Source: an uncultured Lachnospiraceae bacterium
Lineage (GTDB): Bacteria; Bacillota; Clostridia; Lachnospirales; Lachnospiraceae
Assembly: GCA_948665105.1 (NCBI GenBank)
Contig: CAPNGW010000181.1
Span: forward strand, 1-5,470
DNA: 5,470 nt
Reading direction: 5' to 3'
This document shows positions 1 through 5,289 of this stretch, piece after piece (position 1 is the first letter of the stretch; the number at the start of each line of letters is the position of its first letter). Position numbers and translations under genes: made by a program. Below the pieces are notes generated by a model. That model was not told the DNA's origin, did not search any database, and worked only from the letters and a program-made list of their open reading frames with translations.

Positions 1-1
1 C

Positions 2-112
2 GAGTCCGCCCAGAAGGGGCCGGTGCGCCGGGAGAATGCCAAGGTGTATCCCAACGACCCCTGTCCCTGTGGAAGCGGCAAGAAGTATAAGCAGTGCTGT
101 GGGCGGCTGTAG
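2..112 (+). CDS. secA: Protein translocase subunit SecA, C-terminal end (5' truncated by window)
   Basis: This is the last 36 codons of a gene entering from the left, ending at TAG 110-112. The visible tail contains a basic PVRRENAK segment followed by NDPCPCGSGKKYKQCCGRL. This is the SEC-C zinc-binding motif (CxCx8CC) found at the extreme C-terminus of SecA, the cytoplasmic ATPase motor that drives preproteins through SecYEG. In SecA this tail binds zinc and contacts chaperone or ribosome partners. The spacing from the basic linker to the motif and the immediate stop after CCGRL match clostridial SecA. Other SEC-C proteins exist, and the motor domains lie outside the window, so the identification rests on the tail alone. 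A strong hairpin terminator follows 31 bp downstream. Confidence 0.82.
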   Translation, partial: ESAQKGPVRRENAKVYPNDPCPCGSGKKYKQCCGRL

Positions 113-143
113 AAAAGAGAATATAGAGAATGGTATAAAAGAT

Positions 144-179
144 CAAAAAGACCGCATGAGAATTCATGCGGTCTTTTTG
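144..179. terminator. Intrinsic terminator after secA, probably bidirectional
   Basis: A perfect 16-bp inverted repeat (144-159 paired with 164-179) surrounds a 4-nt loop, GAAT. The GC-rich core GACCGCATG is flanked by five A on the left and five T (174-178) on the right, so it can terminate transcription in both directions. On the plus strand it closes the secA transcript. On the minus strand it can stop read-through from hicB, which ends at 234. Confidence 0.9.
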
Positions 180-194
180 GCCTTATCAAGGAGC

Positions 195-221
195 AGCCCC
201 GGTTACACGTGAATCGGGGCT
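195..221. other. Inverted repeat downstream of hicB
   Basis: A 7-bp GC-rich stem (AGCCCCG 195-201, CGGGGCT 215-221) encloses 13 nt with CACGTG (206-211) at its centre. It sits 12 bp past the hicB stop codon. No T-run follows on either strand, so it is a poor intrinsic terminator by itself. It may be an mRNA-stabilising 3' hairpin for hicB or a protein site. The loop shares the 9-mer TTACACGTG with the hicA operator. Confidence 0.45.
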
Positions 222-233
222 AATGATTAAATA

Positions 234-611
234 TTATATCTGCATTTTGGAGAGAAGGGCTTCCTGCAATACCTGTGAAAAGTTTATTCCCATAGAAACG
301 GCGCGGTCATTCAGCCATGAGGGTATGGTTAAAGTCTTTTTTACCGCCTTTGTATCCTTATACTGGTTAATGTCGCACGATACAAGGGAGGGAAAACCGT
401 CGTCCGCATGAATGGTAGAAATATCGGAGGGAGAAGCGATATTGTCTCCATGTTCTAACAATGACAAAAGATATCCGGTAAGAGCTTCTTGTGCCATTTC
501 CACAGCTTCCGGAATGGTGGAACCGTAGGTATTGCACCCTTTCAGATCGGGAAATTCCACCCAGTAGGATGTATCTTCCTTGTGGAAGATGGCGGGATAT
601 ACAAATAACAT
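234..611 (-). CDS. hicB: Type II toxin-antitoxin system antitoxin, HicB family
   Basis: This 125-aa protein is the antitoxin partner of the HicA mRNA interferase encoded just upstream. Residues 1-55 fit the partial RNase H-like HicB fold: a hydrophobic strand (MLFVYPAIFH), then WVEFPDLKGCNTYG, then the helix PEAVEMAQEALTGYLLSLLE, which is the classic HicB signature. Residues 90-122 (VKKTLTIPSWLNDRAV.. through NFSQVLQEALL) look like a ribbon-helix-helix DNA-binding domain, giving the usual two-domain antitoxin that neutralises HicA and binds its own promoter. The ATG at 609-611 follows AAAAGGAGG (619-627) with 7 nt spacing. The gene starts 35 bp after the hicA stop, on the same strand and presumably the same transcript. 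Length and architecture are normal and no damage is seen. Confidence 0.9.
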   Translation of the reverse strand: MLFVYPAIFHKEDTSYWVEFPDLKGCNTYGSTIPEAVEMAQEALTGYLLSLLEHGDNIASPSDISTIHADDGFPSLVSCDINQYKDTKAVKKTLTIPSWLNDRAVSMGINFSQVLQEALLSKMQI

Positions 612-646
612 AACAAAACCTCCTTTTGATTTTTTAAAAGACGGAG

Positions 647-823
647 TTATTTAATCCCCGTATCTTTCAAAATTTGATGTAGCAGACCGGTAGGAACATC
701 TTTTCCATGTACGGGAACCGAAACGGTCATACCCTCTTTTCTGAAAATATGGTGGCTTCCGTTGATCCTGTCTAGCTGCCAGCCATTTTTCTTTAAGAGT
801 TTAATAAGATCCCTGTCTTTCAT
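647..823 (-). CDS. hicA: Type II toxin-antitoxin system toxin, HicA family mRNA interferase
   Basis: This 58-aa protein begins MKDRDLIKLLKKNGWQLDRI and contains NGSHHIFRKEGM and SVPVHGKDVPTGLLHQILKDTGI. That is the complete double-stranded-RNA-binding-like HicA fold: helix, three strands, helix. The family's catalytic histidine is the first His of GSHH (residue 24); the pattern G-S-H-x-x-F and the later VPVHG are diagnostic. HicA cleaves mRNA and tmRNA in a translation-independent manner and is held inactive by HicB. The start ATG (821-823) follows TAAGGAGG (830-837) with 6 nt spacing, a near-ideal ribosome binding site. Toxin-first order and a short gap to hicB are typical. No inactivating change is visible, so the pair is probably functional. 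Confidence 0.93.
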   Translation of the reverse strand: MKDRDLIKLLKKNGWQLDRINGSHHIFRKEGMTVSVPVHGKDVPTGLLHQILKDTGIK

Positions 824-844
824 GTTCTGCCTCCTTATGAAAAC

Positions 845-873
845 AGTATAGCACGTATTACACGTGCTGTAAA
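845..873 (-). promoter_or_regulatory. Promoter of hicA-hicB
   Basis: Read on the minus strand there is a -35 box TTTACA (plus 868-873) and a -10 box TATACT (plus 845-850) separated by exactly 17 bp. Each is one or two bases from the sigma-70-type consensus. Transcription should begin about 10 bp before the hicA ribosome binding site, giving a very short leader. Confidence 0.82.
850..868. promoter_or_regulatory. Putative HicB operator inside the hicA promoter spacer
   Basis: AGCACGT (850-856) and ACGTGCT (862-868) form a perfect 7-bp inverted repeat around ATTAC. The repeat occupies the whole -35/-10 spacer and touches both hexamers, so a bound protein would exclude RNA polymerase. HicB antitoxins with a C-terminal DNA-binding domain repress their own promoter in this way; assigning this dyad to HicB is an inference from position. 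Confidence 0.72.
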
Positions 874-903
874 GGGAGGAATTATTAATTTTTTACAAAT
901 AAA

Positions 904-921
904 TGTTGCACCAGTGTAACA
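904..921. repeat. Small inverted repeat, possible hairpin or protein site
   Basis: TGTTGCAC and GTGTAACA are complementary over 8 bp, with one G-T wobble, around a 2-nt centre (CA). On the minus strand the hairpin is followed by TTTATTTGT, so it could act as a weak terminator for transcripts from the right. It lies about 30 bp upstream of the hicA -35 box. The half-site GTTACAC also occurs at 202-208 beyond hicB. Function is unknown. Confidence 0.4.
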
Positions 922-1047
922 AAAATTATAAAACGAATGTACTGTTGGTGGAATAGATTCTGTATCCCACATTCAGTATTTCCTGCTCCATGGAGATAAA
1001 AAATTCCGTCCGTACTCACCCCGATGGTATTCTGTAAAAGGGCGATG

Positions 1048-1097
1048 AATGCATCCGATTTCCTGGGGTATCTCCCGGAAAAATCGGATGCATTTTT
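1048..1097 (+). terminator. Strong intrinsic terminator on the plus strand, no visible gene served
   Basis: A perfect 14-bp stem (AATGCATCCGATTT 1048-1061 with 1081-1094) surrounds a centre that can pair further: GGG 1065-1067 with CCC 1074-1076. It runs into TTTTT at 1093-1097 on the plus strand. On the minus strand no T-run follows, so it is less obviously a terminator for the CoA-transferase operon ending at 1166, though it could still protect that mRNA's 3' end. Confidence 0.75.
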
Positions 1098-1165
1098 GCT
1101 GTGATGGGCCTGGCGGCGCATATTTCTGGCGGGTGAAGGCTCCCAATCCCCTTAAACTTATGTGA

Positions 1166-2479
1166 TTATTCCAAAATCCCAGCCCGCCGTGCCTCGTCTC
1201 TCAACTCCTCTCTGAAGTCAGGATGGGCCAGCTGAAGCATGGCACGCACCCGGTCTCGCATGGACAGCGGTTTTAAGTTCACACAGCCGAATTCGGTGGC
1301 CACATACTGCACATCAGAGCGGGGGGTTGTAATCGCCGTTCCGGCAGGAAAGCTTAAGACAATCCGACTCTTCCTGTCACCTCTGCCAGGAGTCAGCGTA
1401 GAGGTCAGGGCAAAAAAGGATTTTCCGTTTTTGGAATTTTGTGCACCCCGCACGAAATCCAATTGTCCTCCTACTCCGCTTTGCTGGCGAAAGCCAAGGG
1501 AGTCTGCGGCAACCTGTCCAAAGAGGTCAATGGACATGGCAGTATTGATGGAAATCATATTATCGTTTTTGGCGATAACTGTGGGGTCATTGACCTGGGA
1601 GAAGGGGAGAAAGTGCAGGTCCGGGTTATGGTCCAGATACTGATAGAGGGCTTTGGAACCAAAGGCAAAGCCTGCCACACTCTTTCCCGGCAGATAGGTT
1701 TTTTTACGGTTTGTAACGACACCTTCCTGTATCAGATGCATCATTACGTCTGAAAATAGCTCAGAGTGGATGCCAAGGTCGTGTTTTTGCCCAAGACCAT
1801 ATCCTACGGCGGTGGCCATTCCTCCAAGGCCCAGCTGGATGGTGGCTCCATCGGGAATCAGCTCCACAATGCTCTGGGAGATGGTTTCTACATCTGGCCC
1901 GGAAGGAATTTCCTCCACGGTATCCAGAACATCATCTGCTTCCACAATACAGGTAGCTTCCGAAACGTGGACCAGATTCTTTTCCCCGTGTACGTAGGGA
2001 ACATTTTTATTTACTTGCAGGATGATCTTCTCTGCCGTATCACAAATACACCGTCCCAATGCAACCCCGCTGGCGCCAAAACTCATATAGCCGTTTTCAT
2101 CGCAGGGAGAGACTTCAAGAAAGGCGATGTTGGGTCGTGCGGTCTGTCTGCACCAGATATCAATCTGGCTAAGGTGTACGGAAGTAAAGCCTCCATGCCG
2201 GGAAGTCAACCCTTTTCGTTCTTCTACGCCCATGAAATAGGAACAGAAGTCAAAGTGGCCGTGAGTATCCTGCACAAAGAAAAGGCTGGGGCGGCGGTAC
2301 TGGGAACAGCAGACCACAACATCCTCTAACTGGGATTCTCGTTTTTCCAATGCTTCACAGAGCTTGTATGCGATGCTGCTGCAAGTGCCGATATAGATTC
2401 GTTCACTGCTTTTTATGCTCTGGACAGCCTCGTCCGCGCTGCACAGCTTCTGGCGGTATTCAGTACGATAGTCTGACAT
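1166..2479 (-). CDS. Acyl-CoA:carboxylate CoA-transferase (acetyl-CoA hydrolase/4-hydroxybutyrate CoA-transferase family)
   Basis: This 437-aa cytoplasmic enzyme exchanges CoA between an acyl-CoA and a free acid through a glutamyl-CoA thioester. The N-terminal half opens with YRQKLCSADEAVQSIKS, as in clostridial 4-hydroxybutyrate and butyryl-CoA transferases, and has SPCDENGYMSFGAS near 124-137. The C-terminal half has GATIQLGLGGMATAV (211-225), then GIHSELFSD, whose Glu240 aligns with the catalytic Glu of 4-hydroxybutyrate CoA-transferase. GVGGQLDFVRGA (335-346) is the CoA-binding glycine loop, and the usual HPDFREEL tail is present. Length is normal. The ATG at 2477-2479 follows AAAGGA overlapping the stop codon of the aldolase gene; the gap is 14 bp, so the two are translated from one mRNA. 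The acceptor acid cannot be read from sequence; acetate, propionate, butyrate or a hydroxyacid are possible. In this operon it would release the acid from the acyl-CoA made by the dehydrogenase. Confidence 0.88.
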   Translation of the reverse strand: MSDYRTEYRQKLCSADEAVQSIKSSERIYIGTCSSIAYKLCEALEKRESQLEDVVVCCSQYRRPSLFFVQDTHGHFDFCSYFMGVEERKGLTSRHGGFTSVHLSQIDIWCRQTARPNIAFLEVSPCDENGYMSFGASGVALGRCICDTAEKIILQVNKNVPYVHGEKNLVHVSEATCIVEADDVLDTVEEIPSGPDVETISQSIVELIPDGATIQLGLGGMATAVGYGLGQKHDLGIHSELFSDVMMHLIQEGVVTNRKKTYLPGKSVAGFAFGSKALYQYLDHNPDLHFLPFSQVNDPTVIAKNDNMISINTAMSIDLFGQVAADSLGFRQQSGVGGQLDFVRGAQNSKNGKSFFALTSTLTPGRGDRKSRIVLSFPAGTAITTPRSDVQYVATEFGCVNLKPLSMRDRVRAMLQLAHPDFREELRDEARRAGILE

Positions 2480-2493
2480 ATGGGTATTCCTTT

Positions 2494-3510
2494 CTACTGA
2501 TTTTTTGCCTCCAGTATTTCCTGACAGATATCAAGAATCATATCTTCCTGTCCGCCAATGGCTCCACGGCGGCCCAGCTCTTCAAAGATTTCATGATAAG
2601 GAATGTTGTATTTTCTGGCGGATTCCAAGGTATTGAGATAGAAACTGGAATAAATGCCCACCTTGCCTAAAGTGCAGGATTCACTGGTGACTTCCAGAGG
2701 CCGCTGAATGATGGGAACAACATATTTGTCTGCAGTTTCACATAAGGTATAAAAATCACAGCCTGTTTTCACCTGCATTTTTTCTAAAACAGCTACAATT
2801 GCCTGGGTACAGCCATTGCCGGAACCTGCGCCAAGGCCGTTTAAGGCACCATCTACAAAGTCTGCTCCGGCTTCCACAGCAGCCACGACATTTCCCACGC
2901 CCAGGCCAAGATTGTTGTGGGTATGTACCCCCACCGGAAGGCCAGTTGCATCCTTCAATGCAGTTACACGGTCACGGATATCCCGGGGTGTAAAAGCCCC
3001 GGCAGAATCTGCAAAATAAATAGTATCGGCGCCATAGCTTTTGGCTTTTAATGCGTTTTCAACAAGTTCATCAATATCAATAAGATGACACATCATAAGG
3101 AAGCAGATGACTTCCAGTCCCATTTCTTTTCCACTGTAAATGTGGGTCTCACCTAAATCCGCCTCAGAGCAGTGAACAGCCACACGGATACCGTCCAGAC
3201 CATAATACTCCTTTGCATGGCGCATATCTTTTACCGTTGCAATCCCAGGGCAGAATAAATCAAATAATTTGGTATTTTTCAGTACGGACCGTGCGGCAGT
3301 TAGAAGTTCCTTGTCACTGTATTTGCCAAAACCGTACTGCAATAAGGAACCATTTAATCCAGCGCCGTGGCCGACTTCGGCAGCATACACGCCGGCCTGC
3401 TCCAGACCGGTACAAATATGAATGACATCCTGGGGAGACTGTGTGTGATGAAGGGCATGACTTCCGTCCCGCAGGGTTGTATCAATGATTTTTACTTGTT
3501 TGTCCATCAT
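2494..3510 (-). CDS. mhpE: 4-hydroxy-2-oxoacid aldolase, class II, MhpE/DmpG/BphI type
   Basis: This 338-aa metal-dependent (typically Mn2+) aldolase cleaves a 4-hydroxy-2-oxoacid, classically 4-hydroxy-2-oxovalerate, into pyruvate and an aldehyde. Visible elements are IIDTTLRDGSHAL (8-20), with Arg14, Asp15 and His18 matching BphI Arg16, Asp17 and His20; the barrel strand with ADSAGAFTP (167-175); the metal ligands HTH at 196-198; Tyr287 in GIYSSF, matching stereocontrolling Tyr290; and ELGRRGAIGGQEDM (311-324) in the C-terminal channel domain. Length is normal. The position of BphI Leu89 is Cys87. The ATG at 3508-3510 overlaps the dehydrogenase stop as ATGA and is served by AGGAGG (3520-3525); a second in-frame ATG follows directly. 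The overlap fits the known aldolase-dehydrogenase complex, which channels the aldehyde. Related DRE-TIM barrel lyases (HMG-CoA lyase, isopropylmalate synthase) are less likely given the dehydrogenase partner. Confidence 0.92.
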   Translation of the reverse strand: MMDKQVKIIDTTLRDGSHALHHTQSPQDVIHICTGLEQAGVYAAEVGHGAGLNGSLLQYGFGKYSDKELLTAARSVLKNTKLFDLFCPGIATVKDMRHAKEYYGLDGIRVAVHCSEADLGETHIYSGKEMGLEVICFLMMCHLIDIDELVENALKAKSYGADTIYFADSAGAFTPRDIRDRVTALKDATGLPVGVHTHNNLGLGVGNVVAAVEAGADFVDGALNGLGAGSGNGCTQAIVAVLEKMQVKTGCDFYTLCETADKYVVPIIQRPLEVTSESCTLGKVGIYSSFYLNTLESARKYNIPYHEIFEELGRRGAIGGQEDMILDICQEILEAKNQ

Positions 3511-4391
3511 GCATTTGCACCTCCTAATATTTTTTGTGCATAGAGTTCTGCCATTCGTACTCCGGAGGCAGTTTCCATATCCAGATTTCCGGCATAGGTG
3601 GGGAGAAAATCGCCTGCACCTGTGACAGTAATAATCGTAGTGATGACGCCGTTATTTACCATTGGCGGAAGAGTCAGTGCATAGCCTGGAATATACTCCT
3701 GCACTCTTGCAACCATTTCTCGCACACTTTTTTCAACGTCCTTGATATCGTATCCACCTTCCGGAATAGCCATAATGGTATTTCTCATATTGCATTCCGG
3801 CTTGCAGGGGTTAATGACGGAGAAAACCCGGGCCTCTTTTGCACCGCCTAAGCGGCACAGTGCGTTTTGAGTGGTGTAGGTAAATTCGTCAATATTTTTG
3901 CGGGTGGCCGGACCATCGCTTTTGCTGGCGGTCTGGGCAATTACCTCTGCATAGGAAACCGGTACAACGTTTGTGATGGCATGAAGCGCTGCGGTAGAGG
4001 CCTGTCCCACGCAGGTAATCATATTAACATTATTTCCTTTCAGACCTTCCTCCGGATTCACAACAGGGGAAACGCTGACGCCCACTGCAGCAGGGGTAAG
4101 GTCTACGGCAAATTTATTCAGCTTTGCCAGAAGAGGAGCGTGCAGGTCTTTGTGAAGAGATGCCATGGTTGCATCGAACACGACATCTGCAATTTCCGTA
4201 TGTTCTTCCAGGTAATGGATGCCATCTGTAGAGGTGATAAACCCCAGGTTCCTGGCGCGTTTCAGGCCTTCTGATTCCACAACACCCAGCATTGCGGACA
4301 TTTCCAGCCATTCGCTGCGCATGACTTTGAACATAAGGTCGGTTCCAATGTTACCGGGACCAATGATTGCAACTTTTAACTTTTGATGCAT
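3507..4391 (-). CDS. mhpF: Acylating aldehyde dehydrogenase (CoA), MhpF/DmpF/BphJ type
   Basis: This 294-aa enzyme oxidises an aldehyde to acyl-CoA with NAD+ and CoA, classically acetaldehyde to acetyl-CoA. The NAD-binding fold opens with KVAIIGPGNIGTDLM (6-20); VDLTPAAVG (96-104) and NVNMITCVGQAS (121-132) carry the catalytic Cys127; SKSDGPATRKNIDEFT (156-171) and GDFLPTYAGNLDMETA (260-275) are family signatures, the latter from the aldolase-interacting part. It is slightly shorter than the usual 305-316 aa. Several positions depart from the family pattern: CVGQ instead of CGGQ, INPCKPECNMRNT instead of NPAEPPLIMRDT, and Ser191 where BphJ has Ile195. The protein is otherwise intact and probably active. 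It is the first gene of the operon; the ATG follows AAGGAAGG (4398-4405) with 6 nt spacing, and its stop overlaps the aldolase start, as in pathways where the two enzymes form a channelling complex. Confidence 0.92.
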   Translation of the reverse strand: MHQKLKVAIIGPGNIGTDLMFKVMRSEWLEMSAMLGVVESEGLKRARNLGFITSTDGIHYLEEHTEIADVVFDATMASLHKDLHAPLLAKLNKFAVDLTPAAVGVSVSPVVNPEEGLKGNNVNMITCVGQASTAALHAITNVVPVSYAEVIAQTASKSDGPATRKNIDEFTYTTQNALCRLGGAKEARVFSVINPCKPECNMRNTIMAIPEGGYDIKDVEKSVREMVARVQEYIPGYALTLPPMVNNGVITTIITVTGAGDFLPTYAGNLDMETASGVRMAELYAQKILGGANA

Positions 4392-4419
4392 AATATTCCT
4401 TCCTTTCCTGATGATAAGT

Positions 4420-4436
4420 GTATGATATTATCGCAC
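4420..4436. promoter_or_regulatory. Candidate IclR-type operator, operon copy
   Basis: GTATGATATTATCGCAC is centred on the perfect palindrome GATATTATC (4424-4432), with matching outer GT/AC. It differs at one base from the sequence at 5290-5306 upstream of the regulator gene and sits in the same orientation, 29 to 45 bp before the start codon. It overlaps the -10 box. Binding by the neighbouring IclR protein is inferred from the duplication and position. Confidence 0.7.
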
Positions 4437-4455
4437 AGTGTTCTCAAACTGTGAG
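4427..4455 (-). promoter_or_regulatory. Promoter of the dehydrogenase-aldolase-CoA-transferase operon
   Basis: On the minus strand a -10 box GATAAT (plus 4427-4432), preceded by TGC as an extended -10, lies 17 bp from a weak -35 box CTCACA (plus 4450-4455). The boxes fall after the regulator's terminator, so the operon has its own promoter. The -10 box is embedded in the repeated 17-bp operator candidate. The weak -35 box would suit a promoter needing an activator. Confidence 0.6.
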
Positions 4456-4460
4456 ATATT

Positions 4461-4482
4461 AAAAAGCATCGAAGGATGCTTT
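4461..4482 (-). terminator. Intrinsic terminator of the IclR-family regulator gene
   Basis: An 8-bp stem (AAAGCATC 4463-4470, GATGCTTT 4475-4482) surrounds a 4-nt loop. On the minus strand it ends in TTTTTAAT. It lies 16 bp after the regulator stop codon and separates the regulator's transcript from the catabolic operon, at least partly. Confidence 0.8.
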
Positions 4483-4498
4483 CTAATCAAAATAGAGG

Positions 4499-5269
4499 TT
4501 ATCTGTGTCCCAGCTGTGCAGAAATGGTATTGGCAGTCTCAAGCACGGACTTGGTTATGGCATCGATGTTGTGCTGAACGGCTCTTCCAGCCGGTATGGA
4601 GATACTGATTGCCGCAATGCATTTTTTCTGAGCATCCAGAATGGGAGCAGAAATGCAGAATAGCCCGCTTTCCCGTTCTTCCTGGTCATAGGCATATCCC
4701 TTTCGGCGCACATCCTCCAGCTCTTGCAAAAAGCGGGCAGGGTCTGTGATGGTAGCTGGCGTATATGGAGTAAAATCCATCTGCTCTATCAATGCCCTTA
4801 GTTGCTCCCCTGGCAGAGCTGCCAGAAGGACCTTGCCCAAGGCAGAACAGTGGGCAGGGGTTTTGCCGCCAATCTCCGTGACCATACGAATATTGCGGGT
4901 GCTTTCTGCCTTGGCTACATATACGATTTCTGTGCCAGACAGGGTTGCCATATGAGCAGTCTCGCCGTATAAGGCGGACAGCTTTTCCAAATGAGGCTGG
5001 GCATCCCGTACCAGATCCATGTGGTTTTGGACTGCGAGACCATAATGTAACATTCGAAGTCCCAGAGAATAGCGGCCGGTCTCCTGATCCTGACTCACCA
5101 ATCCATAGGCTTCCAGGGAAGAAATCAGGCTAAAGGCAGTGCTTTTGTTAAGGTCCAGCTCCCGGCTTAAGGTTGTGAGACGCTCTCCGTTGCTCTTGTC
5201 TGCCAGATAATCTAATATAGCAACGGCACGTTCAATTGACTGGATGGTACGCTTTCCGTCATGGGCCAT
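4499..5269 (-). CDS. IclR-family transcriptional regulator
   Basis: This 256-aa cytoplasmic regulator has the normal family length. Residues 8-70 form the winged helix-turn-helix: IQSIERAVAILDYLA, then LTTLSRELDLNKSTAFSLISSLEAYGLV as the recognition region, then the wing with GRYSLGLRML. Residues 85-253 form the GAF-like effector domain, with PAHCSALGKVLLAA (138-151) and GYAYDQEERESGLFCISAPI (191-210), both family hallmarks around the ligand pocket. Such proteins usually control an adjacent catabolic operon in response to a pathway metabolite. Here the gene is in tandem upstream of the dehydrogenase operon rather than divergent, and a shared 17-bp site lies before both. The ATG at 5267-5269 follows AAAGGAG (5280-5286) with 10 nt spacing, which is slightly long. 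The effector is unknown; a 4-hydroxy-2-oxoacid or a precursor is a reasonable guess. Confidence 0.92.
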   Translation of the reverse strand: MAHDGKRTIQSIERAVAILDYLADKSNGERLTTLSRELDLNKSTAFSLISSLEAYGLVSQDQETGRYSLGLRMLHYGLAVQNHMDLVRDAQPHLEKLSALYGETAHMATLSGTEIVYVAKAESTRNIRMVTEIGGKTPAHCSALGKVLLAALPGEQLRALIEQMDFTPYTPATITDPARFLQELEDVRRKGYAYDQEERESGLFCISAPILDAQKKCIAAISISIPAGRAVQHNIDAITKSVLETANTISAQLGHR

Positions 5270-5289
5270 AGAAATCTATCTCCTTTTGA

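Larger units (their letters stand above)
824..1165. other. Intergenic region of about 340 bp without a convincing gene
   Basis: This stretch lies between hicA and the end of the CoA-transferase operon. It holds the hicA promoter and operator (845-873), a small dyad (904-921), an AT-rich section, a 10-bp palindrome CTCCATGGAG (986-995), and a strong plus-strand hairpin terminator (1048-1097). An open frame on the minus strand (1121-885) has no ribosome binding site and reads straight through the hairpin, so it is not called. A weak plus-strand promoter-like pair is present: TTGCAC at 906-911 and TATAAA at 927-932 (15 bp apart), or TAAAAC at 929-934 (17 bp apart). This leaves room for a short untranslated RNA. 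Confidence 0.6.

Noticed and set aside
166..411. Plus-strand frame starting inside the secA terminator
   Set aside because: It begins in the hairpin stem and runs antisense to hicB, with no ribosome binding site.
986..995. Perfect 10-bp palindrome CTCCATGGAG
   Set aside because: It is isolated, with no promoter or second copy nearby, and a 10-bp palindrome is expected by chance now and then in a window this size.
903..1035. Very short plus-strand frames (17 codons from 903; 15 codons from 990)
   Set aside because: Neither has a Shine-Dalgarno sequence at a workable distance, and neither resembles a leader peptide such as a run of one amino acid.
885..1121. Minus-strand open frame of 78 codons between hicA and the CoA-transferase gene
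   Set aside because: It has no ribosome binding site before the ATG, reads through both arms of the terminator hairpin (giving the related peptides NASDF and KSDAF), and shows no recognisable domain.
1239..2329. Several plus-strand open frames opposite the CoA-transferase gene, the longest 1766-2329
   Set aside because: They are antisense shadows of a clear family protein, lack ribosome binding sites, and overlap one another.
3534..4274. Plus-strand frames opposite the aldehyde dehydrogenase gene
   Set aside because: They are antisense to a well-supported enzyme gene, with low-complexity, non-domain translations.
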